Origin: Lachnospiraceae bacterium
Lineage (GTDB): Bacteria; Bacillota; Clostridia; Lachnospirales; Lachnospiraceae
Length of the DNA: 64,000 nt
Direction: 5' to 3'
Assembly (NCBI GenBank): GCA_021772075.1
Contig: JAETNQ010000001.1
Location: forward strand, 62,001 to 126,000
Shown: positions 36,064-44,300 of the stretch, in pieces
Numbering within the stretch: position 1 is the first letter of the stretch
How the letters are laid out: each line of letters starts with the position of its first letter
Notes under the pieces: generated by a model
Databases searched by the model: none
What the model saw: only the letters and a program-made list of their open reading frames with translations
What the model was told of the DNA's origin: nothing
Translations under genes and position numbers: made by a program

Positions 36064-39000
36064 GTGGCACATACAAGCGTCAAGATTACCGCTAATTCAA
36101 GCGACTACCGGACACAGATGAAGTCGGCAGCGATGCAGATGAAAGAACTGTCAAGTGAATATTCCCTTGCAGCGACAAGGGCGAGGCTGACAGGTTCAGC
36201 AATGGACGCACTCAAGGCGAAAGCAGAATCCCTCACGCAAAAGGTCACTGTACAGAGAAATATTGTGCAGATGAACAGGGAGCAGCAGGAACGGCTCACG
36301 GAGCAGTTGGGAAAGCAAAAGACAAAGCAGGAGGAACTCAAAACAAAAGTCGAGGCTGCAAAGAAAGCATATGAGGATGAAAAGAAAGCTACCGGAGAAA
36401 ATTCAGACGCAACGAAAGCCTTGAAAGAGGAACTCGATAAACTTGAGCAGGAGTTTAAAGACAATGAGACCGCAATCGGAAAAACAGAAACGGCTCTCTC
36501 GAATCAGACTGCAAAGACAAACAGGGCAGAAACTGCACTCATGGAAATGGAGGCAGAACTTAAGGGCGTAAACAGTGAGTTGAAAAACCACAACCTAAAT
36601 GTGTTCGCTGATGCTTGCGGCAAGGAAGGTCAGAAGATAGAGCAGTTCGGAAAAAGGATGATGGTAGTTTCTGCGGGTATTGCCACATTTGCTACGGCAT
36701 CGGCAAAGATGGCGGTCGATTTTGAGGATTCCATCGCCAAAGTATCAACCATCATGGACGAGGGCGTGATGTCCGTGGATGAAATGGAGGATGCAATTAT
36801 CGGTCTATCGAACGAAACAGGGATTGCAGCCGGAAACATTGCGGACAATGTATATAATGCCATAAGCGCAGGACAGGATACAGCGGATGCGGTGGATTTC
36901 GTGAGGGAATCGACAAAACTGGCAATGGCGGGTTTTGCAGAATCCGGAGACACACTTGACATTTTGACAACGATTTTAAATGCGTATGGACTTGAGGCAG
37001 AAAAGGTCACGGAAGTTTCTGACATGTTGGTACAAACGCAGAATCTAGGAAAGACGACAGTTTCGGAGTTGTCGTCTGCTATGGGTAAAGTGATTCCGAC
37101 CGCAAACGCAAACAGCGTCGCACTTGACCAGTTGTGCGCCGGATATGCAATCATGACGGCAAACGGTGTCGCCACGGCAGAAACAACCACCTATATGAAC
37201 TCGATGCTCAATGAGTTGGGAAAGACAGGAAGCACGACCGACGTGATTCTGCGGGAAAAAACAGGAAAGTCATTCAGCGAACTCATGCAGAGCGGTTCAA
37301 GCCTTGCGGATGTATTGCAGATTATTGACGGGGCAGCAAAGGAAGAAAACCTCTCAATGAGCGACATGTTCTCGTCTGCGGAGGCAGCAAAGGCGGGTTT
37401 GATTTTACTAGGAGATAGTGCGGATTCTTTTAACGGAACACTGGCAGAAATGAGGCAGTCAACAGGTGCAACGGACACAGCGTTTGAGAAGATGCAGACG
37501 ACATCATATGACATAAAAATTGCAATGAATGAACTGAAAAACACCACTTTGCAATTCGGGCAGACAATCATGTCATCCGCTGCACCATTGGTCGAACAGT
37601 TCACGGAAAAGGTACATACATTATGCGAATGGTTTGGCTCATTGGACGAGGGGCAGCAGCAGACAATACTCAAGATAGGGTTATTCACGGCAGCAGTAGG
37701 ACCCGCAGCAATCGGAATCGGGAAGTTTGCACAGGGTATTTCATCGACGATTAAGGCGGGGCAGAAATTAGTCTCCGGCATTTCATCCATTATTGCAAAA
37801 ATTACGGCGAAAACGGCAGCGACGGCAGCAGGAACGGCAGCAGATACAGCGGGAACAGCAGCGACGGCAGCGCACACAGCAGCAACGGCAGCGGGAGCAA
37901 CGGCAACGGGAGGGATGACGGCGGCGCAGAAAGCTCTCAATTTTGTAATGTCAATGAATCCAATTATGAAAGTGGTGGCAGCGGTATCTTTGTTGGTTGC
38001 AGGATTTGTCGCTTTATATAAAAATTCAGAGACGTTCAGAAATGCAGTCAATAAGCTATGGGAGACAGTTAAAGCAGTTTTTGGAAAAGTTGCGGAGTTT
38101 ATTTCGAATGTATTTGGAAAAGTCAAGGAAGTTATTGGAAGTACTATGACTGCAGCGAAAAATATCGTCGCTGAAAAATTAGGCAATATGAAAACCGCAT
38201 ACGAGGAAAACGGAGGCGGTATCAAGGGTATCGTGGCAGCAGGATGGGAGGGAATCAAAGGATGTTATTCATCCGGGTTTACTTTCGTCGATAAGCTGAC
38301 CGGAGGGAAACTGACAGAACTCAAGGCAAAGTTTTCTGAAAAGACATCGGAAATCAAAGAAAAAGTTTCCGAGGGATGGACGAACATGAAAGAGACCGTC
38401 ACCTCAAAGATGACGGAGTGGAAAACGAACGCATCCAACAAACTGGATGAAATACGGACAAATTTCACGACAAAAGTGTCAGGAATACAGACCTATGTTG
38501 CGACGGGATGGTCGCACATGAAATATACAATCACGGCGACAATGCAGCAATGGAACTCCGACGCATCGGCAAAACTGGCCTCACTCAAGCAGGGGTTCGA
38601 TTTAAAGGTCAACGACCTCAAAACAAAGGTCTCCGAGGGATGGGCGAACATGAAAACGTCCATATCAACAAAGATGCAGCAGTGGAACTCCGACGCATCG
38701 GCAAAGCTGACAGCGCTCAAGACAAACTTTTCGTCACGGGTCAATGAGATAAAATCGGACTGGACGGCAAAATATACGGAGATTAAGGACAAAGCGACCT
38801 CTCTCATGGAGACAGCAAAGTCCAACGTAGCCACAAAGTTGGAAACGATGCGGTCAAACTTTTCATCGAAACTCGAGGCCATAAAATCAAACTGGTCAAG
38901 CGGGTATGAAAACATAAAATCGACGGCGGCTTCAAAGATGGAGGCTGCGAAAAGCAATATTTCATCGAAACTTGAAACGATAAAGTCGGATTTTTCGTCA

Positions 39001-39504
39001 AAGCTGAACAATGCGTTCTCCACCGTGTCCTCTGTCATGGAGAATATACGGGCAAAATTTTCTGAAAAGATGGAGGCTGCGAAAAGCGTTGTTTCCGGTG
39101 CGATTGAGAAAATCAAAGGATTTTTCAATTTTGAGTGGTCGTTGCCGAGCATCAAACTCCCTCATTTTTCAATTTCGGGGTCGTTCAGTCTGGATCCTCC
39201 GTCAGTTCCTCATTTTGGTATCGAATGGTATAAGACAGGTGGTATCATGACGAACCCGACCGTGTTTGGGATGAACGGAACACGCCTCATGGTAGGGGGA
39301 GAGGCTGGGGCAGAGGCTATTCTGCCATTAAGTGAGTTTTATGCAAAGCTGAATAACATGCTTGACCGGAAGATCAACGCAATCAATCAGCAGATAAAGG
39401 CGCATGTAGAGGTTTACACGTATATCGACAGCGATGAAGTGTCGAACCGGACAACGGAAAAGGTCAGTGAGAACCTGGCTGTCGAAAGGTTAAAGAGGAG
39501 GTAA
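36064..39504 (+). CDS. Tape measure protein
   Basis: 1146 residues from GTG 36064 (GAGGAGGTG upstream). N-terminal coiled coil (to about 190), the TMP core (MAVDFEDSIAKVSTIMDEG, FAESGDTLDIL), an Ala/Thr-rich hydrophobic stretch (about 585-660), then a repetitive amphipathic region with three 44-residue repeats beginning GWTNMK, GWSHMK and GWANMK (38374-38769). Length would predict a tail of roughly 170 nm at 1.5 angstrom per residue. It is also the usual partner of Ltp-type exclusion proteins. Confidence 0.95.
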   Translation: MAHTSVKITANSSDYRTQMKSAAMQMKELSSEYSLAATRARLTGSAMDALKAKAESLTQKVTVQRNIVQMNREQQERLTEQLGKQKTKQEELKTKVEAAKKAYEDEKKATGENSDATKALKEELDKLEQEFKDNETAIGKTETALSNQTAKTNRAETALMEMEAELKGVNSELKNHNLNVFADACGKEGQKIEQFGKRMMVVSAGIATFATASAKMAVDFEDSIAKVSTIMDEGVMSVDEMEDAIIGLSNETGIAAGNIADNVYNAISAGQDTADAVDFVRESTKLAMAGFAESGDTLDILTTILNAYGLEAEKVTEVSDMLVQTQNLGKTTVSELSSAMGKVIPTANANSVALDQLCAGYAIMTANGVATAETTTYMNSMLNELGKTGSTTDVILREKTGKSFSELMQSGSSLADVLQIIDGAAKEENLSMSDMFSSAEAAKAGLILLGDSADSFNGTLAEMRQSTGATDTAFEKMQTTSYDIKIAMNELKNTTLQFGQTIMSSAAPLVEQFTEKVHTLCEWFGSLDEGQQQTILKIGLFTAAVGPAAIGIGKFAQGISSTIKAGQKLVSGISSIIAKITAKTAATAAGTAADTAGTAATAAHTAATAAGATATGGMTAAQKALNFVMSMNPIMKVVAAVSLLVAGFVALYKNSETFRNAVNKLWETVKAVFGKVAEFISNVFGKVKEVIGSTMTAAKNIVAEKLGNMKTAYEENGGGIKGIVAAGWEGIKGCYSSGFTFVDKLTGGKLTELKAKFSEKTSEIKEKVSEGWTNMKETVTSKMTEWKTNASNKLDEIRTNFTTKVSGIQTYVATGWSHMKYTITATMQQWNSDASAKLASLKQGFDLKVNDLKTKVSEGWANMKTSISTKMQQWNSDASAKLTALKTNFSSRVNEIKSDWTAKYTEIKDKATSLMETAKSNVATKLETMRSNFSSKLEAIKSNWSSGYENIKSTAASKMEAAKSNISSKLETIKSDFSSKLNNAFSTVSSVMENIRAKFSEKMEAAKSVVSGAIEKIKGFFNFEWSLPSIKLPHFSISGSFSLDPPSVPHFGIEWYKTGGIMTNPTVFGMNGTRLMVGGEAGAEAILPLSEFYAKLNNMLDRKINAINQQIKAHVEVYTYIDSDEVSNRTTEKVSENLAVERLKRR

Positions 39505-39507
39505 GCG

Positions 39508-40215
39508 ATGAAGATTGACGAGACAGACATCCGGACATTCAATGCGAAACAGTTGACCGTTGACTATACGCTGCCCTCAACGGCGGTCAGCGTTGACATG
39601 TTCGACGGCGCACTAATTCCGTCAGAGGGGGAGACGTACACGCCACTTTCGGGAGTGACGGTGGGCGTTCTGTTCAGAGGCAGGACGAGGGACGAAGTTC
39701 AGCGTTATGTCAGTGATTTCAATGCGATGCTGCAAAAGGGTGTTGCGCTCACACTGGACGGATATTCGAGGCATTTCAAAGGGTATATGACAGGGAACAC
39801 GCTCTCAAAGACCATCACGAAAGGAAGATACACGGCAGACTTTACATTCACGGGCTACTGGTTCAGCGATGCGGTGACGCTCACATGGGAGAACGTCAAT
39901 GAAATGGCATTCGAGGCAGCAGGAAACAGGTGGTCTCCGTGCAAAGTGACCATCACGGCGACGGAGTACATTGAGGAAATGAAAATCAACGGCTTTTCGG
40001 ATGAAATCATCATACATACGATACCGAGAGGGGCGACGGTCATCATCGACGGAGAAAAAGGATTCGTCACGATTGACGGTGAGAACAAGTTCAAGGATGT
40101 CGAGGGGATGATGGAGTTCCCGTTCTTAAAGACCGGGGAGGCAAAAAGCCACCACCTCATATTTTCGGATAAAAATGCAATCGTGACGATTGAATACAAT
40201 CCGATGTGGCTTTAA
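39508..40215 (+). CDS. Distal tail protein (Dit)
   Basis: 235 residues right after the tape measure. GVTVGVLFRGRTRDEVQRYVSDFNAML and YTADFTFTGYWFSDAV match siphovirus tail-tip hub proteins of the Sipho_tail family. Forms the hexameric hub joining tube to baseplate. Confidence 0.82.
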   Translation: MKIDETDIRTFNAKQLTVDYTLPSTAVSVDMFDGALIPSEGETYTPLSGVTVGVLFRGRTRDEVQRYVSDFNAMLQKGVALTLDGYSRHFKGYMTGNTLSKTITKGRYTADFTFTGYWFSDAVTLTWENVNEMAFEAAGNRWSPCKVTITATEYIEEMKINGFSDEIIIHTIPRGATVIIDGEKGFVTIDGENKFKDVEGMMEFPFLKTGEAKSHHLIFSDKNAIVTIEYNPMWL

Positions 40216-40226
40216 GGGGGTGTAGC

Positions 40227-41237
40227 ATGGAATTATTCAATGATATGCGCGAAAAGGTGTGCAACCTGTCTGGAATAAAAGAAATCTGCATCATAAGCAC
40301 TTTGAAAACGGGCGACAAGGAAATCTCTTTCCAGTATCGGAAAGATAATACATACGCAAAGAGCATCAAAGAGGAGGCATATATAAGAACCGACGAGGAC
40401 GAGTTCGTCATCAAGCAGATTGAGCCGTCCGGAGACTGGTGTAAATGCAATGGTACGATGAATGTTGAGGAAATGGAGGGAAAGCAGTTCCCGACCGGAT
40501 TTGAGACCGTGGAAAAGACCGCAGAGGACTGCTGCAATGAGGCGATAGCCGGAACGGGATGGAGGGTTATTTCCTGCGGGGTGAAAAAGAAACGGACGGT
40601 CAGAATTGAGCAGAACTGTTCGGGGTGGGATGTGGTGCAGCAGGTCATCAGTACATATCGGTGTGAAATAAAATTCGATTCCATCCACAAGACAATCGCA
40701 ATCTATGAGCAGATAGGAGAGGACAGGGGAGCGTATTTCATGGAACGGCTGAATCTGAAGAAGTTGCAGATACAGTCGAACTCATACAACTTCTGCACGA
40801 GGCTAATCTGCATCGGGAAAGACGGATTGATGCTCAACATCGGGGGAAAGAATTACCTTGAAAATTATCAGTATTCAGGGAAAGTCAAGACCTGCACATG
40901 GAAAGATGAAAGATACACCGACGAGGAATCCTTGCGGGAGGATGGCGAGGCAAAACTGGATGAACTGTCAAAGCCCTATAAATCATATACGGCAGACATC
41001 ATCAATCTTGCGGAGGCAGTGCAGGACGAGGAGGAGAGAGAGCGTTATCGGGAAGTGTTCGACATAGCACTGGGAGACACAGTTCTTTTGATGTCAAAGT
41101 CAACAGGAATCCGTGAGAATCACCGGATTGTGAAGATGTACCAGTACCCGCAGACAAAGGCAAAAAACAAGGTCGAACTTGCGAACACAAGGCTTTCTTT
41201 CGAGGAGGTTCAGAAAACGGAGCAGGAATTGTCATAG
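40227..41237 (+). CDS. Tail-associated protein (Tal / gp27-like)
   Basis: 336 residues from ATG 40227 (GGGGGTG upstream). EDCCNEAIAGTGWRV, CSGWDVVQQVISTYRCEIKFD and IALGDTVLLM resemble the prophage tail endopeptidase/gp27 N-terminal platform that closes the tail tip. No lysozyme domain is attached. Confidence 0.78.
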   Translation: MELFNDMREKVCNLSGIKEICIISTLKTGDKEISFQYRKDNTYAKSIKEEAYIRTDEDEFVIKQIEPSGDWCKCNGTMNVEEMEGKQFPTGFETVEKTAEDCCNEAIAGTGWRVISCGVKKKRTVRIEQNCSGWDVVQQVISTYRCEIKFDSIHKTIAIYEQIGEDRGAYFMERLNLKKLQIQSNSYNFCTRLICIGKDGLMLNIGGKNYLENYQYSGKVKTCTWKDERYTDEESLREDGEAKLDELSKPYKSYTADIINLAEAVQDEEERERYREVFDIALGDTVLLMSKSTGIRENHRIVKMYQYPQTKAKNKVELANTRLSFEEVQKTEQELS

Positions 41238-41253
41238 GCGAGGAGGTGAGGAA

Positions 41254-42096
41254 ATGCAAATCATAAGGCATATCAAGGTTGACTTATACGGGGCGGTAAA
41301 GCGTTTTGCGGTCGCTGCCAAACAGATGGATATGGGTACAAGGTACATCGGGGTAACGCTCATGGAGGACGGTGTCGTCTATGAAATACCGAACGATGCT
41401 GAAATTATTATCAATATGACAAAGCCGGACAGAACCCATGTCCACAACGACGGAGAGAAGTACGGAAACGAGGCACTCGTTCCATTGACCCGCAAAATGC
41501 TCATGGTTCACGGAACGGCATATTGCGAGGTGCAGTTGTACCAGTACGGCGCATTGCTGACAAGCGCAAATTTTGAAATGGAGATTTTCCCGTCGCAGAG
41601 GGATGAATCGGAGATTATACACTCCGGAGAGTACACGAGGCTTGAGAATACGATTCATGCTGCAAGGGAGGCATTGCAGATCGCACAGGACACGCAGAAC
41701 GCTATTGATGCAGCGGAGGCGTTGAGGGCAGCAGCGGAAAAGGCGAGGGAACTTGCAGAGCGGGCGAGGGAGATCAGAGAGAGCCGGAGGGAGGACAGCA
41801 CGGCGAAAATCATTGCAGAGTGCGCCGAGACAATACGGGCAGCAGTGGAGCAGACACAGGCATGTCTCAAGGCGACGCAGCGGGCAGAGGAGATCATCGT
41901 TTCACAGAGTGGGCTTGATGCGATACTGGCAGCAGTCCGTGACTATTATGAGCGCATCCGGCAGCTTGAGACGGACATCAACATCAATGTGGACGGAGGA
42001 ACGCCCACATCAACCGAACTGCTGCTTGTGGACGGAGGAACGCCGTTCACGACGGACTATGACAAGTACAATGCAGGAAAGCCACACACGATATAA
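41254..42096 (+). CDS. BppU-family baseplate upper protein
   Basis: 280 residues from ATG 41254 (GAGGAGGTGAGG). The N-terminal domain (RYIGVTLMEDGVVYEIPNDAEIIINMTKPD) is the BppU N-terminal fold; an Ala/Glu-rich coiled coil follows (about 130-240), then a twice-repeated VDGGTP motif. BppU carries receptor-binding proteins on the baseplate rim. The next two genes are the candidate receptor binders. Confidence 0.82.
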   Translation: MQIIRHIKVDLYGAVKRFAVAAKQMDMGTRYIGVTLMEDGVVYEIPNDAEIIINMTKPDRTHVHNDGEKYGNEALVPLTRKMLMVHGTAYCEVQLYQYGALLTSANFEMEIFPSQRDESEIIHSGEYTRLENTIHAAREALQIAQDTQNAIDAAEALRAAAEKARELAERAREIRESRREDSTAKIIAECAETIRAAVEQTQACLKATQRAEEIIVSQSGLDAILAAVRDYYERIRQLETDININVDGGTPTSTELLLVDGGTPFTTDYDKYNAGKPHTI

Positions 42097-42114
42097 GAGA
42101 GGAGTGAGAAAAGA

Positions 42115-42606
42115 ATGGCGACAGCTACAATCCGAATCAAGAAAGGAACGACAGCAGAGTGGACGGAGAGCCACAGGGTACTTGATGACGGGGAAATGGG
42201 GCTTGAACTGACCGCAGACGGACACCGAATTATCCGCGTCGGAAATGGTGCGACGGAGTTCATGGATTTGCCTGTTTCTTTTGACATTGAGGAGGTCAGA
42301 GAAATCAAGACGGGCATGGAGGACAGCGTCAAGACCTATTATGAAAACATGGTTGAAAAGGGAACGGAACTGCTTGCAGAAATGAAAGCAATGGCGACGA
42401 CCATTGAACTCGAGGACGATGCGACAGGCATCAAGTACCGGATGGGAATGTCCGGAGGAACGATGTATTTTGAGGAGATAGAAAAAGAGACGACCGTTCC
42501 GGATGTTGGAGGAGGCGCAGAGGGCGGTGAATCCGGAGGAGGTTCAGAGGGCAATAAATCCGGAGGAGAACCGGACGACAGCATAGAACAGGAGGTAACA
42601 GAGTAA
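42115..42606 (+). CDS. Tail protein with Mtd-N-terminal-like domain
   Basis: 163 residues. ATIRIKKGTTAEWTESHRVLDDGEMGLELTADGHRIIRVGNGATEF resembles the beta-prism N-terminal domain of the Bordetella phage major tropism determinant and of phage fibres. The C-terminal 35 residues are Gly/Ser/Glu-rich and flexible. Its last base overlaps the DGR target gene start, so the two are translated together; it may be the mounting domain for the variable protein. Confidence 0.65.
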   Translation: MATATIRIKKGTTAEWTESHRVLDDGEMGLELTADGHRIIRVGNGATEFMDLPVSFDIEEVREIKTGMEDSVKTYYENMVEKGTELLAEMKAMATTIELEDDATGIKYRMGMSGGTMYFEEIEKETTVPDVGGGAEGGESGGGSEGNKSGGEPDDSIEQEVTE

Positions 42607-43835
42607 TGGCGACAGGCGATAGAGTATTTATGGCGAAAGAATCCACATCGCAGGAGATTCTTTCAAAAACAAATCAGATCATCGAGGCGGGAAAGGAAAA
42701 GCCGAAAAGATACGGCATGAGAATCAATCGTCTTGACAGCAATCCGGCGACCCGTGTGAAATATATTCTTGATGCGGTCGGGATGACACCTGCGGGGATG
42801 AATTACTCCGGAGGAGGGTTCGATTATGGAGACTGGGGGGATATTTGGTTTGTGAAGAACAACCGCCCCGTCATGCTGAAAACAGACGGAACGGTGGATT
42901 ATGAACTCAACCACGAGAACCACGCCTTGAAACTGACAGGCGGTGCGTCAGACATTGCAAAAACCTCATACGGCGGGAACGCAATGTCTGAAATTCCTCT
43001 GATTTGGGTCAAGCGGTATTCCATAGCAAATTACGATTATGTTATTTTCTGCGAAACACAGTATGATGACACATACAAGGCATATGCCCACACGGACGCA
43101 GACGGGAACATCCTGCCCGTGACGTATTTCCCGATGTATGAGGGGGCGGTCATCAATAACCGGATGCGTTCGCTCTCCGGTCAGACACCGACAGCGTCGC
43201 AGACGGACGCACAGGAGACAACGGCAGCGCAGCAGAACGGCGACAGGTGGGATAAATTATCATATTCGGAAATCAACCTCATGTATGAAATGTGTACCAT
43301 GATTTCATGCAGTACGAACTCGCAGACAAAATTCGGGAATGGAAACAGCAATTCGGACACATATTTGCAGACAGGAACGCTCAATGGGAAAGGACAGTTT
43401 TTCGGCAGCACATCCACGACGGCAGCAAACAAAGTGTTCTATTGCGAGAACTTTTTCGGAAATTACTGGAAACGGCTGCGGGGGTTGCTGCTTATTAACG
43501 GCGTGTATTACATCAAGCCTGTTCCTCCGTACAATCAAGAGGGTACGGGGTACATCAATACGGGGATGACGGTGAGCGGAACATCAGGAGGATATATCTC
43601 AAAGATGGAACTTGCGTCAGACATCGGCAGGATTCCAACCGCCGTGTCCGGAAGTGAAACCACATATGAGTGCGACGGGTGTTGGTTCAATAATGCGATC
43701 GTGGCGGTTGCCCTGTTCGGTGGCAGCCGTAGCGACGGCGCGAAGTGCGGTTTGTCGTGCTGGTCTGTGCACAGCCCTGCGGCGTCCGTGAGCGCGAGCC
43801 TCGGGGCGAGCCTTTCTTGTAAACCACCTGCATAA
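42606..43835 (+). CDS. DGR target: variable tail-tip protein with C-type-lectin fold
   Basis: 409 residues. A family-conserved body (KYILDAVGMTPAGMNYSGGGFDYGDWGDIWFVKNNRPVML; EIPLIWVKRYS; FFGNYWKRLRGLLLINGVYYIKPVPPY) leads to a C-terminal CLec/formylglycine-enzyme-like domain ending ALFGGSRSDGAKCGL...GASLSCKPPA. Residues 368-405 are the variable region. In known DGR phages such proteins bind host receptors, and variation switches tropism. It is the last tail gene before the retroelement, as expected for an adhesin. ATG overlaps the preceding gene's stop. Confidence 0.92.
   Translation: MATGDRVFMAKESTSQEILSKTNQIIEAGKEKPKRYGMRINRLDSNPATRVKYILDAVGMTPAGMNYSGGGFDYGDWGDIWFVKNNRPVMLKTDGTVDYELNHENHALKLTGGASDIAKTSYGGNAMSEIPLIWVKRYSIANYDYVIFCETQYDDTYKAYAHTDADGNILPVTYFPMYEGAVINNRMRSLSGQTPTASQTDAQETTAAQQNGDRWDKLSYSEINLMYEMCTMISCSTNSQTKFGNGNSNSDTYLQTGTLNGKGQFFGSTSTTAANKVFYCENFFGNYWKRLRGLLLINGVYYIKPVPPYNQEGTGYINTGMTVSGTSGGYISKMELASDIGRIPTAVSGSETTYECDGCWFNNAIVAVALFGGSRSDGAKCGLSCWSVHSPAASVSASLGASLSCKPPA
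43708..43820 (+). repeat. DGR variable repeat (VR)
   Basis: 113 bp, starting TTGCCCTGTTCGG and ending TCTTGT, aligned without gaps to TR at 44048. Fourteen of the 24 TR adenines are changed here (to G, C or T); all 89 non-adenine positions are identical. All seven Asn codons (AAY) of the template are substituted: S, D, S, H, S, S, S; other changes give Cys, Ala, Leu, Leu and Cys. The 3' end is a GC-rich, adenine-poor tract (TCGGGGCGAGCC) suitable as the initiation-of-mutagenic-homing region. Confidence 0.96.
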
Positions 43836-43909
43836 GCTGCGTAAGCAGCAGGGGGGAACGGGGGGAGCCATCCCCCCGCAGAGGGAGGTTCGGAGGGCTT
43901 GCCCTCCGA
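43836..43909 (+). other. Three successive hairpins with 4-nt loops downstream of VR
   Basis: GCTGC-GTAA-GCAGC (43836-43849) directly after the target stop; CGGGGGGA-GCCA-TCCCCCCG (43859-43878); TCGGAGGG-CTTG-CCCTCCGA (43890-43909). The last two are perfect 8-bp stems. No T-run follows, so they are not ordinary terminators. In the Bordetella DGR a hairpin/cruciform with an 8-bp stem and 4-nt loop just beyond the target is needed for efficient homing; these are good counterparts, though placed further from VR. Confidence 0.7.
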
Positions 43910-43928
43910 GTGTTCCGAAAATTTCAGA

Positions 43929-43990
43929 ATTTCCATGATAGTGGAAATACGGTGCATTTTACGCACAAACAAAAATTATTGTGATAAAAT
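43929..43990 (+). promoter_or_regulatory. Palindromic operator and possible promoter of the TR-RT transcript
   Basis: ATTTCCATGATAGTGGAAAT (43929-43948) matches the two palindromes of the immunity region (10383, 10413). Downstream, TG-A-TAAAAT (43982-43990) is an extended -10 without a clear -35. Transcription from here would include TR and the RT gene. Confidence 0.5.
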
Positions 43991-44047
43991 CTCCGTCATG
44001 AATCAAAAGCCGATGACCTAACGTGACAGGGGATTCGGTGTGCGTCC

Positions 44048-44160
44048 TTGCCCTGTTCGGTGGCAACCGTAGCAACGGCGCGAAGTGCGGTTTGTCGTAC
44101 TGGAATGTGAACAACCCTGCGACGTCCGTGAACGCGAACATCGGGGCGAGCCAATCTTAT
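44048..44160 (+). repeat. DGR template repeat (TR)
   Basis: 113 bp, 227 bp downstream of VR and upstream of RT on the same strand. It contains 24 adenines, concentrated in seven AAC/AAT codons that cannot mutate to stop codons by adenine change. Flanking CTCCGTCAT (43991-43999) and ATGACGGAG (44163-44171) are complementary, as are CGGTGTGC (44036-44043) and GCACACCG (44184-44191). The 140-nt interval to the RT start probably contains the cDNA priming region. Confidence 0.95.
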
Positions 44161-44300
44161 CAATGACGGAGCGTATAACCAAAAGCACACCGTATTCCTA
44201 CACCGCAGGGCGTTGAAATACGCCTAACCAGTGGAAATTGTACCGACGCAGGCAGGGGCGAGTAAGTTCAGACAGAAAGTCCTTGAGGTGATAAGAAAGA

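Noticed and set aside
37191-38258. 355-residue minus-strand open frame opposite the tape measure gene
   Set aside because: Antisense to alanine-rich tape measure codons; low-complexity Ala/Val/Pro product with no homology pattern.
43836-43909. Hairpins after the DGR target as transcription terminators
   Set aside because: No T-run follows any of the three stems, and their 4-nt-loop geometry fits DGR target structures better.
43535-44190. Minus-strand open frames across VR and TR
   Set aside because: They mirror the VR/TR sequence similarity and have no ribosome sites; the sense-strand DGR explains the region.
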